Assembly (NCBI GenBank): GCA_019614645.1
Contig: JABWDB010000006.1
Span: forward strand, 7,936,001-8,000,000
DNA: 64,000 nt
DNA from: Stratiolaelaps scimitus
Taxonomy: Eukaryota > Arthropoda > Arachnida > Mesostigmata > Laelapidae
Direction of reading: 5' to 3'
This document shows positions 49,183 to 60,373 of the stretch, one piece after another. How positions within the stretch are numbered: position 1 is the first letter of the stretch; every line of letters starts with the position of its first letter. A program made the translations under genes and the position numbers. The notes below the pieces were generated by a model. It had not been told where the DNA came from. It saw only the letters and a list, made by a program, of their open reading frames with translations, and ran no database searches.

Positions 49183-49284
49183 ATGGGCGCGCGGGCCAAC
49201 CAACCACCCAAACATCCACCCGGCAAGCAGAGCAAGCAGCTCTCAGCTTTTTGCCTTTTTAACATGATCACCACACTGCATGGG
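49183..49284 (+). CDS. Candidate first coding exon, unidentified gene
   Basis: The ATG at 49183 has a good context (G at -3 and G at +4). The frame runs 34 codons to GGG|GTGAGT, a strong donor with GT at 49285-49286, leaving phase 0. The peptide starts MGARANQPPKHPPGKQSKQ and continues LSAFCLFNMITTLHG; the mix of a basic Pro-rich start and a hydrophobic run looks like a real N-terminus. It sits at the end of a CpG-rich block (48.1-49.2 kb) typical of a promoter-proximal region. I could not find a matching downstream exon in the window, so the first intron may be long. Family not recognised. Confidence 0.45.
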
Positions 49285-49286
49285 GT

Positions 49287-50039
49287 GAGTGCGCCCAGCC
49301 GGCTTCGCCTGCGAGTTGTGCTCGCAATTGTTATTTATGGTGGCCGAATATCGCCAACCCACCGCTCTCGCAATGTATCCAATTCCTTGCTGTACCTACT
49401 CGGCATAGAGGTGTCGGTAGACACGAACGAATGGACGCGGCGGTGCTCAAGTTAGACGAAGTGTCAATTTGGATCTCGTCGGTCGAAAGCAGACGACCAA
49501 GTACGAGCAATATACAACTGTTATGGCTTGCTCCTGTCGCCACAGATTACTAAACAGAAAGGGATTGGGGTCTGTTTAGTAGATCCGCATGCGCAGTCCT
49601 GTCATTCGTTCGTTGCGGCACCTTTCTCTCTCTCGTGGTACACGATTACCGCCGTTTGCCAGCCGACGACCGGAACACCCGGAAGAAATGGCTGAGGTCG
49701 AACTACAGCGATTGTCTGCACTCGGGCACAATTGATGATTGGACTATGAGGCGTTTAGCCAAATGGCTTCATTTTGTTAGAAAGAGTGAGTGACAATTTC
49801 TCTCTTTGATTATTTGTCTATGAGGCTAGATCGTAGGTGTGTGATATCTAAATGGGATTTCTATATGTAATATAGTAAATTCATCTGACTTGACTGAAAG
49901 TTGAAATAATTACAAGGCACTACTATTAGTAAATAAGCACTTGTGCTCAACCAGGTGACTTGTCCCCTAGTAATCATGGCCAGCAATAAGCGCTCTGCCA
50001 GGTCAGTCAGTCGGACAGTCGATATTCGGCCATCATGGT
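49287..50039. other. Non-coding stretch (putative intron start)
   Basis: If the exon at 49183-49284 is real this is intronic. No further feature was recognised up to the SINE. Confidence 0.4.
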
Positions 50040-50187
50040 CGGACAAGCAAGTTTTCCAGGCTAACTCGCAGCTTTAAACATTTAACGTCAACGGTACTGC
50101 TTTCGGTATTGCTTCCTACGACTGGCAACCCCTTTAAATACAAATGTGCAACGGTGGGAATCGAACCCGTGCACCTACGGACAAGCA
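50040..50187 (-). mobile_element. tRNA-derived SINE copy with 10-bp TSD, head truncated
   Basis: The element is 50050-50177 on the minus strand and is flanked by CGGACAAGCA at 50040-50049 and 50178-50187. It keeps a perfect B box, GGTTCGATTCC (50157-50167), then the same body blocks as the 7.7 kb copy (ACCGTTGCACATTTGTATTT and GAAAGCAGTACCGTTGACGT). The tRNA 5' half with the A box is missing, and the direct repeat abuts the truncation, so the copy inserted in that 5'-truncated form rather than being cut later. Confidence 0.85.
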
Positions 50188-53100
50188 CGCAAAAGACACT
50201 TACTATTGAAGCCAGTGACAAATGGTGTAGATTAAAAATAGCTCAGCTGTAAATCGCCTTGTGATGATAATGCTGGACATTTTAGCGAATTCGATATAGG
50301 GCGTCAAGCACGATTTGTATTTGGTGTGGCTTTCTTGAATGCTCTTCTCCGCAGTCATGACAACAGAGGTTGACTCATGTTCCCTGTGCAGAAATCTGCA
50401 CCCTCTCTGCGTGCAGCGCCCGTTGCACGATCCATTCGGTAACTGAAGGATGCCGAGCCCAGCTCAGTTCAACTCAACTCGTATGGTTACGAGTTTTGCG
50501 CATTCCACAAAGTCCTAGTGCACGAGGCTGACTGGGTCTCTGTCGGCTGTTGAATTGGCAGTGAATGCCATCACAGTGCACCTATTCTGTTCCACTACGG
50601 CCACGCCGGTTCAACATGCAACACAGGGGCCAGGGTTACCTAAAGCAGGCGGACAAATCCACCGCGAGCAAGATTCAACAGCAGCAGCAGCAGCCGAAGA
50701 AGAATGAGAGACATTCAACTCAACTCATCGAAATGGCGCAGGCAGAGAGCATGAATACTTGAATGGCTGCTTATAAAGAGAAGAGGTGAAAGCAGGGCCC
50801 AAGAGGTCGCGAATTCGGATCCTGCCTATGGAGGTAGGCTAGGAATTGGTCTGCGTCAGGAATGGGTGGGGTAGATGGAGGCACAGCGGCTCTAAGCGGC
50901 CTGAACATTCGCCATTGGCAGGGCTCCCTCCCATTCGGGCGTGGAGCAGTGGAAATCCTAAACGGAACCGCGAGACTGTGGAAAGACAGGGCGAGACAAT
51001 CTCCTCTTTACATGCAACCCCTATTTACAGGTTGCTCCGTCTGCTGATCACATTTCTGATCCGTGATCCTGCCTTCTGGTTCCCTGGCTGGTATTTGAAT
51101 TTCACCGCCCAGACCCCCGCCGCGCCGAGGGTCAGAGGAGAACGCGGCGCTCAAAGTGTGCGAAGCATGCTAGATCATCACATACCGCCCTTGTGGAAGC
51201 CCTTGAGCGGGTTGCCCATCTATTCGCTGTCAGCATCCAGTCCGGGATCGTCATGTTTGACATTTTTCACGATCGCGGACGACTATACACCCACCGGGGC
51301 ACCGTCCATTCATTCAGACGTACACATGCAACACTTGTAATGGCATCAGGCTACGCTCGTTTCGAATCATTTGCCCCTCAGTAGTCAGTGTTCGTTTGTC
51401 GTCGTGGTTATGTCAACGATTTGCCACCAGGACTCAGCTATCGGCGACCGATGTGGAAAAATAGAACTTATTAGGGGTCACAGTGCAACTAGATGCATTT
51501 AGCGTCGCTGAGTCCATGCTTCTCGTACATTATCGGATTTTGCTGCTTGGAGAAACTGGGTAAATGCAAATTCCTATGGGTAGACGCGGGATTGAGACCC
51601 CTCGCGGGTCCTATATGATATTCGATAAACTTCTCTATGGACCTCCCTGTAGATCACGCTGTTGGGTTCGCCTCCTCGCGCTTAGCCCTTACATTAGGAA
51701 TATTCTCTAATGTTGGGCCAAACAGGTCACGGACCATCTATCTCCCACGCTTTTAAACTGTCATCTCAGTTCGGGAGCCTTTCTGGTGAAAGGCTTTAAG
51801 CAAGAGAACGGTTCAATCATTTAGAATCTCAGGTTGCTTATCTTGGGCGTGGCCCTTCTTTAGTTGGTGCCTAAGGTTTAGTTCAAATGGTTCACACAGG
51901 TTCTTGTTTTGTTTTGAGAGTGGCACATATCTGTGTGCATATGCGTATTATTTCACCAGACAAATGAAATGGATTCGTGCCAATCGAATCTACTCAATTT
52001 ATATTTTTCAAAACGCGCCAACGTTAGATACTTCCCCGACAAGTGCTGCCTATAGTGCAGTTTCTGTTATGCAGACCACCGGAAAGCCGACACTATTATG
52101 CCTCATCTGTTATTTGGTTGGATTTTATCATAGGAAACGTACGCCTGAAATACCGCTTAATATGTACATAAATGCAGAAGGAGAGGGAGTATAATCTTGG
52201 ACTAAAGGTACATTTGTATTGTAGGGGTATGTGAACTTGCTGGGAATCGTTTCATGAAAATATAATAGAAGACTAGCGGCTATCTCCAACAGCTTACTCA
52301 CCACTAACAACCTCTTAAAAGAAAAAATATATATATATAATAGTATGTGAATATAATCGCTTGATTCAGGCTCGTTCGTCCCAGTATTCCAATTGAGAGC
52401 ATAGCGTAGACAGGGCCTTTCATGGACAGGTATCGGTCTCGCTCTGTGCCACTTTCTCTTCACGGGGTCCACTACCGAAGAACGTGGATGCATGCGATAC
52501 ACACGATCAAGTAAGCAATTTCAGCGTATCCAATAACAGTAATCATAATACAAGTACATACAACCGCCTTGACCATCGGTGCGGCCAGTGCTCGCTGGGC
52601 AACTATTTCCAAACGAATGAGGATTGCAGGTGTATTCTCGTAAATGGATTCCTGTCTACGGGGGACCTGCTCACCGTAAGGGTAGCAGTACGATGGGATG
52701 GTGATGCGCTGCCTTGGTGGGTGCGCCCACCCAAAACCTCGCAGGCGTACTGCGTCTAGTGGAATCAGCGACCTTGAACGCTATCGGGGTACAGGCGATG
52801 TAACTCGATTTGCATTTAGTAATCTCTATTTTATTCACTGGTCGGGACGACCTCATCGGCCTTGTCCAGCCTATGTGGACGACTGCTGCCGCTGCTGTGC
52901 CTATCGTTGTTATTGCTGCTGTTGTATGTAGGCAATGGCCACAAATGACACGACATGTTCGTCTGTGGATAAAGTTTGTCCTTCTTTATGGATTTCGGAC
53001 ACAGGAATCTACCATTAGACCGCTCAACCGCGTCCATCTCCACGGAGGTTAGCGAGCTGGATTCCTTTGGAAATTGGTCGCCCGGCCGGTTCCTTAGTTG

Positions 53101-54940
53101 GCTTGTTTATTTGTTTGATTGATTGCACCGATAGCTGTTTAATCCCACTGGTATCGGATTGGCCGGGTCGCGTCGGCCAGACCATCAGCAAGAAGGGGCG
53201 CCGTCAATCGAAACGGGCAGACGAATCATCATTTGACATATGCCTATTTGTTTTGCGTAGTCGAATGCCGACGAATTAATTTCGAGCGGCAGACAGTACA
53301 GCAAAGTTTGAAACGTTCTATTTTGCCCTCGACAAACTTTGAGCTCAGCTCACTTGAGGATGGTCATGATCTCGCAGTTATGCCACCGCTGCATCTAGGT
53401 GGGAAAGGTTAGATCATATGGAACTAATTGTGGTTCAATCTAATTTGGTAAAACCGATCGACACTGCCTTACGTTTTTGCTACTATTATTATTATAATTA
53501 TTATTAGCATACGTTACGTGCGTCGGCCGTTACGTTGACCGGTTTACACTCAAGTGCGACTGATCCGTGACCTTGCGCCAGAACTGCGCCAAACGATTTA
53601 ATGCGGAACACACATCGAGTGCAGCATATTTATGTATATTACCTTTGTACTATGCGACCTAGAAGAGGACCTGTTTGTCCTCGGACAAGTAGTGACCAAC
53701 CGAGATGTGAGCTTACTCGGAACTCGCATCTCAGAGCAAAATGTTCGTGGTTACTTTACAATACCGGGCTTGTGTCACGATTCTGTTCTGATATTCACGG
53801 GATCTGCCACTCAGTGTTGAGTCGCTGTGTGTCAGCGACCGGGGCTAGATGTTGGCGTCTGAGCGAGTTAATGTTGGTCACATCGTTGAACCGCACGTTG
53901 AGCATACGCGTTCGGTGCTTGGTTAAGCAAACATGCTAATCAAACAATCAATATATGCGAAGGGTGGACATCTCTCTGTATATACTACTGTATCAAGCGG
54001 TAGTCGTGGCCGTCAATGCTGCCGCTCTCAAGCGTCTGTTATCGGGAACACTCTCCCAAGCGAAGTTTCCGTGCTGCTAAGTCCATTATGACTTTTTCAA
54101 GTTCGTACTTGAAGAACACTTTCTAAACGTATATTGTAAACAGGCTTAATATTTCATGAGAACATATTTTCTATTTATCTTTTTCTAATTACGGCTTCAT
54201 TCTCATACTAAAATAATTAGAACGTTAATATAATTATATAATAATCATAATAATATTAGATAATACATCTCCATAGCTTGACGTTCTCTGCGCTCTTGAA
54301 CGGGGTGTCCATTGTCATTTACATGCTCGCGCCTTCCAAATGTCTTCTATAATTGGAGACACTTAATATATACTATAGATAACTTATTATAATAATAATA
54401 ATCATTATTAGTTCGGTTCGCCCATAGTTCCCTTTTGTGCCGGCAGAGTAAGTACAGCTGAAGCATCGACGAAGTATCTGCTTCTTCAATGTCCATGAAA
54501 CCTATGTGGGTATAGCTTTCTAAAACATCTGCTTGGTTGGGCTATGACACCTGCATGAGGTAGCTTTGCTAACTGAGGTTGTATTACATTTCGCGTGTTA
54601 AGTGTGGGCTCAGTCTCTCGACAGGACGACCCTTGTCGGTGGTGTCAAAGACTGTGGTTGACTTCAGTTTACTTAGCTAACATAGATAATATCACACCAT
54701 AAGGGATGGCTCAATCTAAGTTTCTTGGTCCGGCGAACTGCAGTCGAATACGACTCGCTCCGACTGCGGAACGTTTTTATCTGATCCTCGTCGCGTTCGT
54801 CCCCAGGATGGGATAATTCAGTTGAATTGCAAGGGAGCTCGTCTGCGAAATTAAAGCGTTACTACTCCTCGGGTGCCTGGGAGGAGCCGGCGATGTGATT
54901 TAAGTGTTTAGCTCGTTAATGATTTGATTTCGACGGGCGG
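50188..54940. other. Non-coding stretch, weak exon-like pieces only
   Basis: A frame at about 50846-51340 (+) and a Cys-bearing segment at about 52519-52674 (+; HRCGQCSLGNYFQTNEDCRC, between a TTTCAG acceptor and an ACC|GTAAGG donor) have some exon features but no recognised domain. AT-rich sequence dominates 54120-54420. Nothing firmer is supported. Confidence 0.4.
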
Positions 54941-54993
54941 ACGGTGATCGAGAGCGCGACCCTGTGAGGGTCGCAGGTTGTGTCGCCGATTGC
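54940..54993 (+). repeat. tRNA-like anticodon arm and T-arm remnant
   Basis: GCGACC-CTGTGAG-GGTCGC (54956-54974) is a perfect six-pair stem with a seven-base loop whose centre is GTG, as in tRNA-His. It is followed by AGGTTGTGTCGCC, a degraded B box. GGTGATCG before it resembles an A-box region but is too close for a normal D arm. It is a pseudo-tRNA or SINE head rather than a working gene. Confidence 0.35.
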
Positions 54994-57900
54994 TTGACCG
55001 TCAGTTTGGCGGACCAAGTAATTGGTCTGGCTTTTCCCATATGTAAAGCTATCCTTGGCCGTCCCTCCTTCCGGAGACTATATATTGTCGTCGAAGCCAC
55101 TGGACTTACTTACTACTAGCGAATTCGGTTTGTCGTGCAGCGTTTGTTTGTAGCAATCGACTGATCGCCTGTGCCAATTTCTGTACAGAGTATTTATATA
55201 GCCCCGGCCATAAACATATACACACGCTCACGGACGCGGACGTGAATCTGCTGTTTCTGTAATCAGTCTCTGTCAGTGGACGTTTGCTGGTTTGCTAAAG
55301 GGTTGGATCCTTGCCCGGCGAGTAAGTGATGACCTATCGACTGGTGTTTACGATACAGCCACACACTCCTATGCAGATTGGATGCTCGCAAGTGAATCGA
55401 GGCAGTTGTGTTACACAGGGGAAATCGTCTCGCAAGTAATACAGCCACTTGTTTACACTATAGAGGATTATGTACCGGAACGAATGAGGCCTATCTTAGA
55501 TATTTTAGGGGTGTCGTTTGGCTCCCCTTAGCACTCTGGACGTAACGCGTGGTAATTGTGAACAGTTGCGTCTTCAATAGACAAGTTGCCTCTGATGAAT
55601 TGCATTGCGCTCCATCATATCAGTCTAGAGGTTAGGTCCGGATCCATTCCGTATTACAGAAGATAAGATCGACAAGCGCAAACACGGATTTGAGAACAAA
55701 GATCAGGGGTCGATGCATCCTAATTTGCAGACTAGCTTCGGCACTTTTTTTTTAAATTTGGCTTTGATATCATATTTGAGATTAGCGAGTGTTTCTTGGG
55801 CTCAAGCATAGTATAAACAGGTAGGTTCTGTATCTCTTCTGCGGCTGTCTGCGAATAATACAGTCAATATAATAGATAATAGCAGATAATAACATCGGGG
55901 TATTTGTTCGAATCTTGTGTAATCCTCTGCACATGATATGTAGATGAACATCATGACTGAAAAACGAACCCTCGAAAAAGCACTCGCATTACCTGCCATC
56001 TTTGCCCCAGATGATTTCATTTTTTAATGGCAAGCAATGCGATGCTTTCTAGTTTAAAAAGTTTTGTTGGTTGTCCTTGATAAAAGTTGTGTATTTTCAC
56101 GAGATCACGACGATACTAGATATTCATACTAGATACAATTCTGTACAGCCGTGGTACACAGGCATACGTTAAAAAAATGTATAAAAATTCACATCTCATT
56201 CACATGTCGTCAAAAACGGCGTTTACATTAATCAAACCTAGCATAGTCGCTCTTTTACCGATCCCATAAAAAAGCACCGTAGTGATGCCCTCGGCGGAGC
56301 AATTCAACGGCTCACTACCAACGTATCCATATAATTATACAAAACAGCTCACGTCCGCCACGGAAAACACATCAATAAGTTCATCTATTAGCAAAAGCAG
56401 AACCGATCCCATTCTCGCTCTCACCTGTACATTCGGAAGTAGCTTGTCCCATGTTCGGCCTGTTTGTTCGAGCTTCACTCATAAATAGATTCAATTCTAC
56501 CTGCAGTCTTCACTAATTTCAACGAAACAGCTAAGCGGCCATCGGTCAGCTGGGGAAACTTCGCCCGGAGTCGCTGAGCCCAAAAGGCCCTCCGTCCCTT
56601 AGAAGAAGAAGAAGAACCGATCTTCTTCTGGCTTCCTCCTCTAGCGGCTGTCGTATGCCACCCCAGCTTAATGCTCTCTCTCTCTCTCTCGGTCAACCTC
56701 CTAAATTGCTGCGGCAGCGGCCGCAACGGCAGGATCGAAAAGACTAGACAGAGCTCTAGATTGAGCAGTGGCGGCCGACCACCGAAGGCCGCGAAGCACC
56801 GAAGGCGGCAAATAGGATTTTGTTCTTCGTTCATGGCAAATTCGAATTGCTCACCCTGGAATTCATTAATTATTCTCGGCCTCGGCCGATTTCGCCTTCG
56901 GTCTCGATGGTGGCGGTGAGGTCGACGTACCATTCGAGATGGGCTTTTGGAATCGTTTGGCCGAGGTGACTACGAGAAAAGAATTAATGGCTCAAGCGAG
57001 TGCAAACTGCGCTGGATATTGATATGATCTACATATATAGGCAGTTCATTTCGGCACAATAGCAGCGGTTGTCTCTCGCTTTATCTCTCTCTCCTTTAGC
57101 GGATAGTGAAGTTTCACTCCTAGCTGGCACATCCAAGATACAGTGGTTAATTGATTTGCAATGTCTTTGTGTGCAGTTATCCGATTGGAACACAATGTAA
57201 TATCAGGCGATACGGACGAACAGCGAACAAATGCGATGGCACTTGCTGTTGTTATAGGGCGATAGAAACCTCAAAATCGCTATTGGAAATTCACTGTGAG
57301 GAATCCAGCATATTTGGCTGGCTTGGTTATGGTTTGTCGGCTTTGTTTAGTTCTGTTGAAACCTCCCATCGGTTCTAATCAGTTTCCACGTCTTGTCCCC
57401 ACTTGGCAAGCTTAATCGCTAACCGACAACCCGTATGCGTTTTGCAGTAAGCCTGATACATCCAACTATCAGAGATGTCCCTGACCAAGTTCAGAGTTAG
57501 CCATACATTGACTGAGTTTGTATTCGACTGTGTAACATCGTTTTTCATTGTGTGCCTTCTATAGCCTTATGCATTTCACTGCAGCTCTTCTCGTCATTCT
57601 ATCCGATTTACAATACTACTAGATCAAGGGATGCTCAATCTCACATTCTAGTTGGGTGCATCGCTGTGGCTAGGATACAGCCAGGAATGAGAGCAGCGTC
57701 AATCGCGAGTCGAATTACCCATGGAGCGCCTTACCCGGTGTCCCGTGCGCGCACCCCGTCGGGGGACAAAAAAAACGCGGTGCTTCAATAGTGGCACTGG
57801 CGCAGGTTGCCGTGGTGATTCGAGGCACGTGACTACTTCTTCAAGGAGTCACTTACGCTAGTCGGGTTTCGTCAGTCTCTGCTCCTGGTGGTTGCATTGC

Positions 57901-60000
57901 ACCGCTACTCTGTGGTGCATCGGGCGTTGCGAAGAGTGACGATGCTATTGATTACAGCTACAATGGCGACAACAACAACAACAACAGCAACCGGGAGAAC
58001 ACGTGCTTCCAGGACTGCGCCTTCGCTGTTATCGCACAGCAGGATTGGGAAAGACGAAGCCAGAAGCGGAGTGTTACAGTACACGACCCCGTTCATCTGT
58101 AGGAGTTCTGGAAAGACCAAATACCTTTGATGGGCCTGATGGCTGCAGTATAGAACTATCCCAGCTCAGGTGGGTTTCTCCAACTCAATGCTGTTGAGCG
58201 AGACACGAGCCGTTGCGAGAAGGTGAGGTGTGGAGAACTTCTCTGTCGCAAGTGTCGCTGCTGCTGTCTTGCGGGATGCGGGACGCCCTGAAGGCAGAGT
58301 CGATGTGAAAAATGATAAAACTCAATTATTCCAGCAATGGCGCCGCCCCGGCACAGCTTCCGCCTGATCCACAGCCGAGATTCGCTTGGCAAACGAAAAG
58401 CAGCCACGCCAAGAGACACCAAATATATTCGTATCGTCTGCAGATGAAAGGAAGAACCCACTGAATGATCGTAAACCTATCTGTGAAAACAAGAAAAATG
58501 GTGCTAAACACTTGAAAGGATTTCCTCAATTGGAAAAAATTTTGTTATACATCCATATAATGTTTTCATTCAACAGGTATCAAACTAGCAGTTGATCCAT
58601 AGATGTACTGTTTCGTGTCTTCTGTAAATATTTGTTTTGTGATGTTCTGAAATAGTCATAAATCTTTTGCCTTAAAGGGTCAACAAAGGGATTTGTCCAT
58701 AATATAATCACAAAAGCAGCCAGTCGAATACTTCAGTGAAATGTTAGCGGCTCAGAGGAGTCAACTTTGAATCTCATAGGGCGACTGTTGTTTGTTCACC
58801 AATGCAGTATGAAGCGCTCGACTGAACATGAGGTCAAGGTGCTTCCGCAGCTCTCAACCTACAGGCGGAAAGACTCATTGTCTTTCCAGGGGGGCCGTCA
58901 GCCAAGCAGAACGTTTCTATATGTGCCCTTCAAGTCTATTTAATTCTCTTTTGAAGGAAGACCTTTTGCTTTTCAATTATGCGCTTATTATTCCATGCCT
59001 AACGCGGATTAGCGAACACAAGCTCGTATTTTCTTGTTAGAGGCACAATACACCTGTGGATTACTGTCATCGTTAGATAGAAACTGACATAGTTTAGCCT
59101 CATTTTGAAATGTTCCAGATATGTGCCGCTTGCTTCAAGATCACATATTGTCCGCGTGGGAAATAAATTCAGTTAGGTGCAAGAAAGAAGGAAGATGTGG
59201 GGGAGAGGGTACTGCTTGTATTCCAAGGAGAACATTGTTACTAAAGGCGTCTGCGATACCGCAAGGACGCTTGCCTTGGACATCGATTCAGTCGCTGGTG
59301 ATAATGACGCATCCAAGTGCCTGATACCGACTGCGTGGAAAACACATGGTTTCGAAGCTGGCGATACGTATCATCTGTACACATGCTCAGCTGTTGGGCT
59401 TTAAATAGACAATTAGTTAAAGATCTTCGAAAACGATCTATTAAGGAAGGTGTAACTCGACAAAAGGTGAAGGATACAACGTGCCATTTGACCTGGCGGA
59501 TAGCCGTGGAGGAGGTAATCTTCTGGATGTTTCATCATGTTGTCTCCGGCCTCAATGCTACAGAGCATGTACGAGGCAGATTGATCTATAAAATCGGCAT
59601 TGGACTCTCGGTCACTGCGTTCAGATAAGGACAGCGACCCGGTGTGGGTCCGATTTGCAACTTGTGCAGGCGCGGCTATTCAAAATTGAATTAGTTGCAA
59701 AGCTTGCGTTACCTGCTGCGCCAGGTACTCAACGTTTAAAAGTAGAAAGAGAAAAGATTCCCAAAAAAAAGACTCCCAGAGTGTATCAAAGTTTAGAAAA
59801 AATATTGTAGGATTTTAAGCAAGATTTGCCATCCTCTAAGATATTATTTTCTGATTTGATTCTTCTGTCCTTGAGTACACGTGGTTATTTAAATATTATA
59901 TGTTATTACACCAAAGAACAACCAAATATTCTGAAACCGAATTAATTGAAAGGTCACCTTCAATGTCACCGAACTTTGCTGAGTCACCCATCGGGCTTCG
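54994..60000. other. Non-coding stretch, nothing firm
   Basis: A GC-rich block at about 56500-56950 has a 152-codon frame on the minus strand without recognisable content. Near 58425-58450 (minus) a short SSADDTNIF string resembles a polymerase catalytic box but lacks supporting motifs. No gene is called. Confidence 0.4.
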
Positions 60001-60001
60001 C

Positions 60002-60004
<3 letters not shown>

Positions 60005-60052
<48 letters not shown>
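60005..60052. repeat. (TA)n microsatellite
   Basis: About 24 TA units with one interruption. A frame continues from it to 60373 (+) with fairly protein-like sequence (for example EDAFYHYAIERWPTACSVY), but there is no pyrimidine tract to make an acceptor and no known domain. Confidence 0.9.
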
Positions 60053-60373
60053 GAAGCAGTTAGCGATTTACAAAATAATGCTGTACAAGCTGGTCGACTA
60101 GATTCCGAGGATGCTTTTTATCACTATGCTATTGAGCGGTGGCCCACGGCATGTTCCGTATATATAGAAACTGTCGGAGTAGCAAGCATGCGCGCATACC
60201 GCGTTACAGCACTCACTGCAATCATCGAGGCCAGGGACGAAATAGCGAGTCCCAAGTTCTTCGGCGCCTGTAAGCACTCCCGCCGACTCGCAAACGCGCT
60301 GAGTCAGAGAGGCGACACTGAATGGGAAGCTGTTCCACGAGGGCGAACGGCGACGGCAGGAGGGGTTGATTAA

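Noticed and set aside
44776..52430. Fifteen-base match CTTTCATGGACAGGT at about 44777 and 52416
   Set aside because: One such match is expected by chance in a window of this size and there is no flanking similarity.
54550..54590. TGAGGTAG followed by TGAGGTTGTATTA, reminiscent of let-7
   Set aside because: The 22-base let-7 sequence is not present and there is no complementary arm to form a hairpin.
58410..58470. SSADDTNIFGV on the minus strand, like a reverse transcriptase catalytic box
   Set aside because: No other polymerase motif was found before or after it in any frame, and a three-residue core match is common by chance.
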